From contig QHQV01000254.1 in assembly GCA_003219945.1 (NCBI GenBank), positions 1 through 12,026 on the forward strand: a DNA stretch of 12,026 bases, in the 5' to 3' direction. Positions 1-6,715 of the stretch are shown here, piece after piece. Source of the DNA: Verrucomicrobiota bacterium (lineage in GTDB: Bacteria; Verrucomicrobiota; Verrucomicrobiia; Chthoniobacterales; UBA10450). Every line of letters begins with the position of its first letter. Within the stretch, counting starts at the first letter, position 1. Below the pieces are notes generated by a model, which was not told where the DNA came from, made no database searches, and worked only from the letters and a program-made list of their open reading frames with translations. The translations under genes and the position numbers were made by a program.

Positions 1-332
1 GCCAAAATGATATAAAAACTGCCTGGCGCGAACTCGCCTGCAATGTTGCGACGAAAAAGGTGGTACTCTCCCGAAGGGTCGAGCGCACGCGCTTGATCCA
101 ACATTGCTTGTGAGATATCTGCGCGGATGACATTCAGTCCGAGATTTCTAAGTAATCGAGTCGATCGACCGGTGCCGCAGCCGAAGTCGAGCGCGCGAGA
201 GCCGTGGTCATAACGGCGAATCAAGGCAGGCAAATCGCGAAAGCCGAGATAGTACGTTCCAGGAAACTCAAGCGTGGCATACGCGCGCGCCCATTCCTCG
301 TGTTCGTACACGTTGCCAAATGTGCCGTTCAT
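1..332 (-). CDS. class I SAM-dependent methyltransferase, partial (N-terminal 110 residues)
   Basis: Reading the minus strand from the ATG at 332-330 gives an open frame to the window edge, so the C-terminal half is missing. The visible part starts MNGTFGNVYEHEEWARAYA and contains the SAM-binding glycine loop LDFGCGTGRS (residues about 48-57). A beta2 acidic residue follows in RADIS (D72), then a helix QAMLDQARAL. This is the Methyltransf_11/25 pattern of small-molecule or lipid methyltransferases. The substrate cannot be told from this part. The frame is open upstream of the ATG into the neighbouring pseudogene, so the start rests on where similarity to the fold begins. No clear ribosome binding site is visible. 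The next gene upstream is a broken secreted-protein gene about 57 bp away on the same strand. Confidence 0.85.
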   Translation of the reverse strand, partial: MNGTFGNVYEHEEWARAYATLEFPGTYYLGFRDLPALIRRYDHGSRALDFGCGTGRSTRLLRNLGLNVIRADISQAMLDQARALDPSGEYHLFRRNIAGEFAPGSFYIIL

Positions 333-388
333 CTGGAATTTTGGATTGGCTAATAAGAACAATCTCAGCGGCTCGCTGCGGTGATTCG

Positions 389-881
389 TTAGGCTTCTGT
401 GGTCCTTACTGTGGTGACATTTGAAGAGGAAAATCTTTCCGTCCGCACGCTCAACCTTTAAGCGACCTTGCGCGTCAATGCCATCTCCCTTGCCCCATGA
501 TAGTACGAAGCAGTCTGCCCCAGAATGTGGTGGTCCGGCACGAAATCTCTGACTCTGACATCGCGAAGCTTTTTTCCTTCGCGCAAAACGTGAGCAGCAC
601 GAGATCATCACTGAAATCGGTAGGGAGAAGATTTAACCCATCGTACCGCTCAACAAGATGCTTGCCATCGTCAGCGACCAATAAGCTGCGATGCGAATCG
701 AGAATCGACCAAAGCACTTTGTGTCGCTTCACGTCCTCCACTCGCGTGCCTGCTTTGGCGTCCCAGGTCGCGCGGATGCGGCCGCTTGGACTCATTACGC
801 TGACCGTGGCAGGCGGCAATGCCGAGTCGGCTCAGCGGCGCAGACTGCAATGGGGATGGCCACCGTAACGAGCGCTCGCAT
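389..881 (-). pseudogene. frameshifted gene for a small secreted protein of unknown function
   Basis: No single frame holds a whole protein, but the frames join well. From the ATG at 881 comes a signal-peptide-like start, MRALVTVAIPIAVCAAEP. After a shift near 825-835 the frame reads DSALPPATVSV and on through LVADDGKHLVERYDG to DDLVLLTF. After a shift in the T run near 585-588 it reads REGKKLRDVRVRDFVPDHH and ILGQTASYYH. After a shift near 497 it reads WGKGDGIDAQGRLKVERADG and KIFLF. A last shift near 420 gives NVTTVRTTEA and a TAA at 391-389. The first three look like one-base losses and the last like a one-base gain. The joined product would be a secreted protein of about 160 residues. I do not recognise a named family. 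Neighbouring genes are intact, which argues for decay rather than general poor sequence, but assembly error is possible. Confidence 0.6.
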
Positions 882-903
882 AACACTAGCGAGAAATCAG
901 TCC

Positions 904-955
904 AAAATTGCGCATTTCAAAGCCGCAATTTTGAAGCTGATCCGAAAATCGGATC
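904..955 (-). terminator. two adjacent hairpins after the lipoprotein gene, likely terminator
   Basis: A perfect 7-bp stem with a 3-nt loop (GATCCGA / TCGGATC, 939-955) begins at the last base of the lipoprotein stop codon. A second stem (AAAATTGCG 904-912 with CGCAATTTT 924-932) follows on the minus strand and ends in a T run. The second has the A-run/stem/T-run form of an intrinsic terminator that works in either direction. Confidence 0.55.
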
Positions 956-1161
956 TAGCGTCGGTCGGTCATGGCCTGGAACTGCCCGCCTTTTTCCCAT
1001 GGTTCCTGTTTGTTCCATGGGATTGACGATCCGCCATGATCGTCGGGATCGCTGACGAGGGATGTTTCCTTCTGTGTTGCGCATGAAGTCAATGCGACCA
1101 CGAATGCGCAGAGCAAAACCGGAACGACGATTGTTCGGAGCTTAAGGACTTGTGCCAGCAT
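955..1161 (-). CDS. small lipoprotein (68 aa), function unknown
   Basis: The product begins with a charged n-region and a hydrophobic stretch (residues about 10-25). It ends in a lipobox LTSC, with Cys27 as the predicted lipidated residue, so the mature peptide is about 42 residues and anchored in a membrane. The mature part is polar (ATQKETSLVSDPDDHGG, then SSIPWNKQEPWEKGG) and ends TDRR. I know of no function for this kind of peptide. The start overlaps the last 20 bases of the upstream coiled-coil gene in another frame, so the two are probably translationally coupled. A GGAGA lies 11 nt before the ATG. Hairpins follow directly after the stop. A role in the envelope together with the upstream membrane protein is inference from the arrangement. 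Confidence 0.75.
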   Translation of the reverse strand: MLAQVLKLRTIVVPVLLCAFVVALTSCATQKETSLVSDPDDHGGSSIPWNKQEPWEKGGQFQAMTDRR

Positions 1162-1993
1162 AAATCACACTGTCTCCAGGTTGTACTTGGACGCCGCGCG
1201 CCAAGCTGTTGGTCATGATATCGCCGATAGCAGTGGCTGGTTCAACTGAAGAAATGCGAATTTTTCCAATCAACGTCCCGTCTCGCAACACGAGCATTTC
1301 GGAGTTCGGCTCCACTCCGTTGCGCGCGCCGAGATTTAACACCACAAAATTATAGGCTTGATTGTAGGCGAGCACGGTCCCATGCACACCCGCACGATGG
1401 CTGCTGCTGCTTTCCCGTTGAACACTCGCGGTTTCACGCCTTTTCCTTGTTTCTGCTTTGGGAGCTTCTTTCACCTGCGCCGGGCGTTGTGCGTCCTGGA
1501 GTTTTTCAGCCAGTAACGCTTTTTCTTTCTCAGCGGCATCGAGCTGATGCCGGAGGTCATCGAGTTGCGAGTGTAAATCGGCGCTCTGCGCATTATCGGC
1601 CGGCGCTGAGGTGCCGGGCACGGACGGATTGGAGTTCGTTTGTGTGCCCGCCGCGCGTTGGCGTAACGCTGCAATTTCCTGTTGGCTGGCGTCTAGTTTG
1701 CCTTTGAGATCCGCTTTTTCTTTCTCTGCTTGGGCGCGTGCTGCTTCTGCTTTTGCGACTCGATCTTCTGTGTCAGCGGTCTTGCCGTGTTGTTGCGCTC
1801 CAGTTGTTCCATTCGTCAGAGCGTTCACTTTCGCCGGCACGGCCGTGCGCGGCATTGCGGCGTTCGCGCGAAGCGCTTTCACTTTCTGGCCATTCAGGAG
1901 AGCGAAAAACACCGCAAACAACAGAAAAATCACGGCCAGCCCGCTCAAACTCCCGGGTGTGAACGTAAACAGCGCCGATTCCCTTTGCGCCAT
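1142..1993 (-). CDS. membrane-anchored coiled-coil protein with C-terminal beta-rich domain
   Basis: The frame is open from 2071, but the ATG at 1993 (MAQRESALFTFTPGSL) is preferred. It has AAAGG about 7 nt upstream and places the single membrane helix (LSGLAVIFLLFAVFFALLNG, residues about 17-34) near the N terminus. That gives 283 residues. After the helix come two Ala/Lys/Glu-rich coiled-coil stretches (about 76-115 and 137-168) separated by a Pro/Ser/Asn linker. A basic linker follows, then a compact C-terminal domain (about 202-281) with GTVLAYNQAYNFVVLNLG, RNGVEPNSEMLVLRDG and KIRISSVEPATAIGDI. The plan resembles MreC-like or other periplasmic scaffold proteins, but I would not call it MreC: there is no mreB or mreD nearby and only the plan matches. 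It forms a two-gene unit with the overlapping downstream lipoprotein. Confidence 0.8.
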   Translation of the reverse strand: MAQRESALFTFTPGSLSGLAVIFLLFAVFFALLNGQKVKALRANAAMPRTAVPAKVNALTNGTTGAQQHGKTADTEDRVAKAEAARAQAEKEKADLKGKLDASQQEIAALRQRAAGTQTNSNPSVPGTSAPADNAQSADLHSQLDDLRHQLDAAEKEKALLAEKLQDAQRPAQVKEAPKAETRKRRETASVQRESSSSHRAGVHGTVLAYNQAYNFVVLNLGARNGVEPNSEMLVLRDGTLIGKIRISSVEPATAIGDIMTNSLARGVQVQPGDSVIYAGTSP

Positions 1994-2306
1994 AACCGTG
2001 CCTTTTAACAACGAATCTCGTGAAAAAGCAATTACGATTTGCACGGTCCACAGGAGAACCGTGCGGCTCAATTCTCAGTTCGTTTGTCCAGGGAGCGATT
2101 GCGAGTACGCCCAAAGGTCGCCTTTCGTTCGCGAGGAGAGCGGGAGGGTGTGGATTTTCATTCTTACGCGGCGATTTCACAGCCCGCACTAGATCTGTTC
2201 CCTTTGCAGGAGGAGAGGCGACCAAAGAGGATAAAGCATTGGCGACAAAGCAGGATCGGTTTCAATGCCGATTGCGTTTCTGCGATTTTCAATCCATAGA
2301 GATTCT
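1994..2306. other. 313-bp intergenic region between divergent genes
   Basis: This stretch separates the minus-strand coiled-coil gene from the plus-strand small basic protein gene and must hold both promoters. Open frames here on both strands have no protein-like composition and are shadows. A small AAAGG-TCG-CCTTT hairpin occurs around 2113-2125. I could not pick convincing -35/-10 pairs on either strand. Confidence 0.5.
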
Positions 2307-2310
2307 ATGG
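2294..2310 (+). promoter_or_regulatory. perfect hairpin enclosing the start codon of the small basic protein
   Basis: CCATAGA (2294-2300), loop GAT, TCTATGG (2304-2310) form a perfect 7-bp stem, and the ATG at 2307-2309 sits inside the 3' arm. No Shine-Dalgarno sequence is evident. If folded in the mRNA, the stem would hide the start codon. Confidence 0.45.
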
Positions 2311-2450
2311 GACAGCAGCATCGGGTACGAATCAAGCGCAAGCGACGGGTGGCGTATTTGCGGCGCAAGAATGCAGCGCGGCGAGCTGCTCCGACCCGAC
2401 CGGCCCCAGCCAAACAACCGGCACAGAAGGAATCCGCAGCATCTGAGTGA
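2307..2450 (+). CDS. small strongly basic protein (47 aa), function unknown
   Basis: The product starts MGQQHRVRIKRKRRVAYLRR and ends in an Ala/Pro/Lys-rich tail (APTRPAPAKQPAQKESAASE). The first 28 residues contain about 13 Arg or Lys and read as an amphipathic basic helix. The tail is probably disordered. Short proteins with this MGQQH start and basic core are, to my memory, common in Verrucomicrobiota genomes and usually annotated as hypothetical. RNA or ribosome binding is a guess from charge only. An upstream in-frame ATG at 2265 adds 14 residues (MPIAFLRFSIHRDS) that do not resemble the protein, so 2307 is preferred. The gene is followed on the same strand by an inverted-repeat element and then by a YacP-like nuclease gene. 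Confidence 0.7.
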   Translation: MGQQHRVRIKRKRRVAYLRRKNAARRAAPTRPAPAKQPAQKESAASE

Positions 2451-2458
2451 CCGGTATT

Positions 2459-2602
2459 ATTAACACCCTCGCTTCAGCGAGGTGCTTCAAAGCCGTATGC
2501 CTTTGCTAAGCGCTTGAGCGGTTTCGCGCGCCAGACAAAACCGCTAAGGCGGTTCGCGGGTTATCGACGCGAAATGCCACCTGGTTGAAGCGAGGTGTTA
2601 AT
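2459..2602. repeat. inverted-repeat element, 144 bp (MITE-like or structured RNA)
   Basis: Outer arms ATTAACACCCTCGCTTCA (2459-2476) and TGAAGCGAGGTGTTAAT (2586-2602) are complementary over 17 bp with one bulged C. The left arm can instead fold locally (CCTCGC-TTCA-GCGAGG, 2467-2482). Inside, AAACCGCT (2538-2545) can pair with AGCGGTTT upstream (2517-2524), while the overlapping AACCGC can pair with GCGGTT downstream (2549-2554). Two sets of mutually exclusive stems are therefore possible. No open frame of note lies inside and no clear target-site duplication is seen. Confidence 0.55.
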
Positions 2603-2660
2603 GACGCGGGGTTCGAATAACTCGATTCCTTCGAGGCGAAACACGCATAAATTGTTTTCG

Positions 2661-3068
2661 ATGCAATCGCCGGCGCATTATCTAATCGTCGATGGACACA
2701 GCGTTATTTTTGCCTGGCCGGAGCTGCGCAAACTTCACGCGCGCCGGTCGTACCTCGCACGCGAAGCGTTGCTCAAGCAGTTGCGTGATTATCAGGATTG
2801 GACCGGCGTGAACGTCGTCGTCGTTTTCGATGGTAAAGGCAAAAGAGTGGAGGCGACTTCTGACCCAGCGGAGGTGCAGGTTTTCTATTCGCGCAGTGGC
2901 CAATCAGCCGATGCCATCATTGAGCGGTTAGCGAGCAAGTACGCGAAACGGTACGAGTTGGTGGTTGCCACTTCCGATTCGATGGAAGTCGAAACTGTGC
3001 ACGCGTGCGGAGCGGAGTCGATTTCGCCTGAGGGGTTGCGCGGACTCATTGCTGATGCTCGACGCTAA
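2661..3068 (+). CDS. YacP-like NYN domain ribonuclease family protein
   Basis: This 135-residue protein has the NYN (PIN-like) layout of the YacP/Rae1 family, which in Bacillus includes a ribosome-associated mRNA endonuclease. The N-terminal strand is LIVDGHSVIFAWPEL, with D11. Then come VVVVFDGKGKRVE (D57), a family-typical VFYSRSGQSADAIIERL (D84), and VVATSDSMEVE (D106), followed by SPEGLRGLI. The acidic residues fit a metal-dependent nuclease site. The usual VDGYN is VDGHS here. It is shorter than Bacillus YacP (about 170 residues), lacking part of the C terminus. The frame is open from a GTG at 2595, but that part (LMTRGSNNSIPSRRNTHK) lies partly in the repeat element and is not family-like, so the ATG at 2661 is chosen. 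It has no visible Shine-Dalgarno sequence. Confidence 0.85.
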   Translation: MQSPAHYLIVDGHSVIFAWPELRKLHARRSYLAREALLKQLRDYQDWTGVNVVVVFDGKGKRVEATSDPAEVQVFYSRSGQSADAIIERLASKYAKRYELVVATSDSMEVETVHACGAESISPEGLRGLIADARR

Positions 3069-3085
3069 AGTGACCTAGGAATTCT

Positions 3086-3150
3086 GTAGCCGCCGGCCTG
3101 TGGCCGGTTGTTTGGTGTTAACCTGAGACGGCCCACAGGGCCGTGGCTAC
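3086..3150. repeat. palindromic repeat pair between convergent genes
   Basis: GTAGCC (3086-3091) and GGCTAC (3145-3150) close an outer stem. Inside are two hairpins, CCGGCC-TGT-GGCCGG (3093-3107 region) and ACGGCCC-ACA-GGGCCGT (3128-3144 region). The halves are diverged inverted copies of one unit. The element fills the gap between the stop codons of the plus-strand nuclease gene and the minus-strand lpxD gene, so it may end transcription from both sides. There is no U-tract. Confidence 0.6.
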
Positions 3151-3160
3151 AACGGCGCCT

Positions 3161-4174
<1,014 letters not shown>

Positions 4175-4223
4175 CGAGAAGAGGGTAAGAGAAGAAGAAT
4201 TCGCGAACCAGATTAAATGGAAG

Positions 4224-4273
4224 GGACGGACTGCCGGGCCGTCCGGCTGTTCGGCGCGCCCGGCGGTCGCGCC
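4224..4273. repeat. two GC-rich hairpins between the crotonase-like gene and lpxD
   Basis: GGACGG (4224-4229) with CCGTCC (4239-4244) and GGCGCG (4253-4258) with CGCGCC (4268-4273) each form a 6-bp stem with a 9-nt loop. They lie in the 109-bp gap between two minus-strand genes. They resemble REP-type palindromes more than a terminator, as no T-run follows. Confidence 0.45.
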
Positions 4274-4283
4274 CTACCACACG

Positions 4284-5081
4284 CTAGCTCTGATCTTTGT
4301 TCCAGCGGGGCGGCCGTTTTTCGATGAAGGCTTGCACGCCTTCAAGTGCGGCTTTGTCCATCATGTTGCACGCCATGATTTGACTCGCCGCGTCGTACGC
4401 GTCCGCGATACCCAGCTCGGCCTGCCGATAGAAAAACTGTTTTCCCATTGCGACTGCGACGCGTGGTTTGCTGATGATCGCCGCAACTAGCTTCTCGACT
4501 TCGGCGTCTAGTTGTTCGGGTTCTGCGACACGGTTGATGAGGCCACGCGCCTTTGCTTCCTGCGCACTAATGAATTCTCCGGTGACGAGCATTTCGAACG
4601 CCTGCTTTCGCAAAAGATTTCGTGAAAGTGCCACGCCAGGTGTGGAACAGAAAAGACCGACGTTTACCCCGCTGACGGCGAAACGGGCGACACTCGACGC
4701 GACGGCGAGATCGCACATCGCAACCAACTGACAACCGGCGGCGGTGGCGATTCCCTGCACGCGCACAATCACAGGCACCGGCAAACGCTGGATAGCGAGC
4801 ATCATCTCGGAGCATTGAGCGAAGAGCCGTTCGTAATACTCCAGCGATGGATCGGCGCGCATTTGTTTGAGGTCGTGACCCGCGCAAAAAGCTTTGCCTT
4901 CAGCACCAATGACAACTACACGCACGGATTCATCGGAGGCGATCGCGTCGAGCTCGCGTTGCAATTTGGCGAGCATTGCTTCAGATAAAGCGTTGAAAGC
5001 CTCGGGGCGGTTCAGCGTCAACCTGACCACTCCGCGCCCGTCCTGACTTCGCAGGATGAGTGGCTCTTCGGCTTCGGACAT
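4284..5081 (-). CDS. crotonase-fold enoyl-CoA hydratase/isomerase family protein, ECHDC3-like
   Basis: This 265-residue protein has the crotonase fold: LTLNRPEAFNALSEAML, an oxyanion-hole segment GKAFCAGHDLKQM, then GIATAAGCQLVAMCDLAVAS and SGVNVGLFCSTPGVALSR, ending in KRPPRWNKDQS. The string VNVGLFCSTPGVAL is typical of the ECHDC3 group, which is poorly characterised. The two catalytic glutamates of true enoyl-CoA hydratase (E144 and E164 of rat crotonase) appear to be Gln (in GCQL) and Gly (in SGVNVG), so hydration of enoyl-CoA is unlikely. The oxyanion-hole glycines remain, so binding of an acyl thioester is still plausible. The frame extends to a GTG at 5126, adding MKASPATIESASRPK. The ATG at 5081 gives the normal family length and is preferred. 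No fatty-acid genes are next to it. Confidence 0.88.
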   Translation of the reverse strand: MSEAEEPLILRSQDGRGVVRLTLNRPEAFNALSEAMLAKLQRELDAIASDESVRVVVIGAEGKAFCAGHDLKQMRADPSLEYYERLFAQCSEMMLAIQRLPVPVIVRVQGIATAAGCQLVAMCDLAVASSVARFAVSGVNVGLFCSTPGVALSRNLLRKQAFEMLVTGEFISAQEAKARGLINRVAEPEQLDAEVEKLVAAIISKPRVAVAMGKQFFYRQAELGIADAYDAASQIMACNMMDKAALEGVQAFIEKRPPRWNKDQS

Positions 5082-5153
5082 TTTCGGACGCGATGCCGAT
5101 TCAATTGTTGCTGGAGAAGCTTTCACAGCTCTGTGACCGTTAAACCGCTACTA

Positions 5154-5199
5154 CTGAAACTCCAAACCTGAAATTCGAAAAATTTAGTTTCCGTTTCAG
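5154..5199. promoter_or_regulatory. imperfect inverted repeat in the divergent intergenic region
   Basis: CTGAAAC (5154-5160) and GTTTCAG (5193-5199) are inverted copies. Inside them AAATT-CGAAA-AATTT (5171-5185) forms a second short stem. The site lies between the divergent crotonase-like gene and parA. It could be an operator, but this rests only on symmetry and position. I could not identify a convincing promoter here. Confidence 0.25.
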
Positions 5200-5262
5200 G
5201 CGAGCGGCAACATCATCATTCGAGATATTGCGTAATGATAAGTCTTGAAGGGATTGCTAATT

Positions 5263-5403
5263 CCGGGGAGCGCACGCGGCTCGCGTGCTGGCGATGGTGC
5301 CCTCGCCATCGCGAACTTTTTCGTCGGGATGCATGCAACGTGGTAATCCGAAAGCTTCGGCGGGGGCGCCGAAACCAGCCCACGAGCCGCGTGCGCTCCC
5401 CCG
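5263..5403. repeat. 141-bp inverted-repeat element directly upstream of parA
   Basis: The arms at 5263-5291 and 5375-5403 are 29 bp each and complementary at 26 positions; the shared core is GGGGAGCGCACGCGGCTCG. The interior holds three further stems: GCGATGG/CCATCGC (about 5291-5312), CCGAA/TTCGG (about 5348-5360) and TCGGCG/CGCCGA with a GGGG loop (about 5357-5372). The right arm ends one base before the parA ATG. The open frame through it is not protein-like. Size, arms and lack of coding potential suggest a non-autonomous mobile element or a REP-type family; copy number elsewhere is not known from this window. Confidence 0.65.
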
Positions 5404-5404
5404 A

Positions 5405-6229
5405 ATGAAAATCGTCGCGATCGCTAATCAAAAAGGCGGGGTTGGCAAAACAACCACGGCCGTGAATCTCGGCGCTGCGTTGGCAGAATCGGGCAAGCGG
5501 ATTTTGCTTGTCGATCTCGATCCACAAGCAAACGCCACCAGCTCGTTTGGTTTGCAGGGAGTGGAGGACGTTAGTCTTTATGATCCGTTGCTTGGTGACG
5601 CTTCAATCACTGAAAAGATTTTGCCAACCCGGCGCGAAGGGCTTTTCATCGTGCCGGCTGATCTCGACATGGCCGGTGCGGAGGTTGAGATCGCGCGGAT
5701 GCCAAATCATCTCACGCGCCTGGCGGAAACACTCAAACCGCTGCACACGGATCAGACATTCGACTTCGTTTTCCTGGATTGTCCGCCGTCGCTTGGAATT
5801 TTGATGAGTAACGCGCTCGCAGCCGCGGACGAGCTGCTGACTCCGATCCAGTGCGAATATTTTGCGCTGGAAGGATTGGTGAAAATTGTGCGGCTCATCC
5901 AGCAAGTACTCGATTCAGGCGCGAACGAGCGTCTCGAGCTGGCCGGGATCGTTATGACGATGTTCGATGCGCGGACCAACCTTAGCCAACAGGTAGTTGC
6001 CGATGTGCGAAAACATTTCGGTGAACGCGTTTATGAGACCGTGATCCCAAGGAGCGTTCGGTTGAGCGAGGCGCCGAGCTTTGGGAAATCCATTCTGGAA
6101 TACGCTTCGAGCGGACCTGCCGCGCAGGCGTATCGGGCGCTGGCGCGCGAGTTCATGAAGCGTCACGTTTCGCCAGCCACTGTTCGCGAGTTATCGCATA
6201 CACCAGCGTCGGAAAACCGCGAAACATGA
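5405..6229 (+). CDS. parA: ParA/Soj-family chromosome partitioning ATPase
   Basis: ParA ATPases bind DNA as ATP dimers and, with ParB, move replicated origins apart. The 274-residue protein has the deviant Walker A motif KGGVGKTTT with the signature lysine K10. It also has LLVDLDPQANAT (D37/D39), Walker B FVFLDCPPSLG (D125), TPIQCEYFALEGL, and the DNA-binding region MFDARTNLSQQV, ending near SEAPSFGKSI and AYRALAREFMKR. The frame is open from 5285, but the extra 40 residues are translated repeat DNA, so the ATG at 5405 is used. No Shine-Dalgarno is visible. About 20 residues after the conserved end (HVSPATVRELSHTPASENRE) lie antisense to the neighbouring acetyltransferase gene. No parB follows, which is unusual for a chromosomal parA, so it could be an orphan ParA with another cargo. 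Confidence 0.93.
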   Translation: MKIVAIANQKGGVGKTTTAVNLGAALAESGKRILLVDLDPQANATSSFGLQGVEDVSLYDPLLGDASITEKILPTRREGLFIVPADLDMAGAEVEIARMPNHLTRLAETLKPLHTDQTFDFVFLDCPPSLGILMSNALAAADELLTPIQCEYFALEGLVKIVRLIQQVLDSGANERLELAGIVMTMFDARTNLSQQVVADVRKHFGERVYETVIPRSVRLSEAPSFGKSILEYASSGPAAQAYRALAREFMKRHVSPATVRELSHTPASENRET

Positions 6230-6680
6230 TTTGCTTTTCCACATCCATTCCGTTTTTCTCCGCGACACGACGTGACGGGATGTTTTCCGGATGAATCAGC
6301 GAAATCACGCGTGGCAGTTCTAGATCCGCAAAGCCGTGATCGCGCACCGCGCGCGCGGCTTCGGTGATGAGGCCGCGATTCCAGTAATCGGGATGCAGTC
6401 GGTAGCCGATCTCGATCTCCCCCGGCACTTCAGCATGTTGGAAAAAACCGCAGTAGCCGACAATCGCATCCTCGCCCCGCGGGACCACGGTAAACTGCGA
6501 TGGAATGCCCGCGCGATTCCAGCCCATCACTTTCTCGATAAACTCAACCGTCTTCTTTCGTTCGGTGAAAACGCCTAACGAGAAACGCATGAAATCAGGA
6601 TTCGCGAATAACTGGGCCATCGCGTCGACATCTTCTTCGCGGAAGGAGCGCAGGATTAGACGTGGTGTTCGCAATTCCAT
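6153..6680 (-). CDS. GNAT-family N-acetyltransferase, RimJ/RimL-like
   Basis: The 175-residue protein matches the Acetyltransf_3 group that acetylates protein N termini or small amines using acetyl-CoA. The start is MELRTPRLILRSFREEDVDA. The acetyl-CoA site follows as IGYRLHPDYWNRGLITEAAR (residues about 91-110), and the C-terminal motif is HPENIPSRRVAEKNGM (about 130-145), both in the usual order and spacing. Length is typical for the group. The substrate cannot be told from sequence. The 3' end overlaps the 3' end of parA by 77 bp in convergent orientation. The similarity runs to near the stop (VYAITREQWL), so the overlap is not due to a wrong stop on this side. Confidence 0.92.
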   Translation of the reverse strand: MELRTPRLILRSFREEDVDAMAQLFANPDFMRFSLGVFTERKKTVEFIEKVMGWNRAGIPSQFTVVPRGEDAIVGYCGFFQHAEVPGEIEIGYRLHPDYWNRGLITEAARAVRDHGFADLELPRVISLIHPENIPSRRVAEKNGMDVEKQIMFRGFPTLVYAITREQWLAKRDAS

Positions 6681-6715
6681 GGTGCCGCTGGGGTCGTTAC
6701 TTCATCAGGAGCGGT

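Noticed and set aside
475..819. Stand-alone 114-residue minus-strand frame
   Set aside because: It is one frame of the broken secreted-protein gene; it starts at a TTG with no site and its last 25 residues are out of frame with the better continuation.
1142..1993. MreC cell-shape protein
   Set aside because: Only the overall plan (membrane helix, coiled coil, beta-rich end) fits; no mreB, mreD or penicillin-binding protein gene is near and the motifs are not convincing.
2020..2463. 147-residue plus-strand frame across the small basic protein gene
   Set aside because: Its composition is not protein-like, and it reads the MGQQH gene in another frame.
5285..5404. N-terminal extension of ParA by 40 residues
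   Set aside because: It is translated inverted-repeat DNA; ParA proteins start directly before the KGGVGKTT motif, as from the ATG at 5405.
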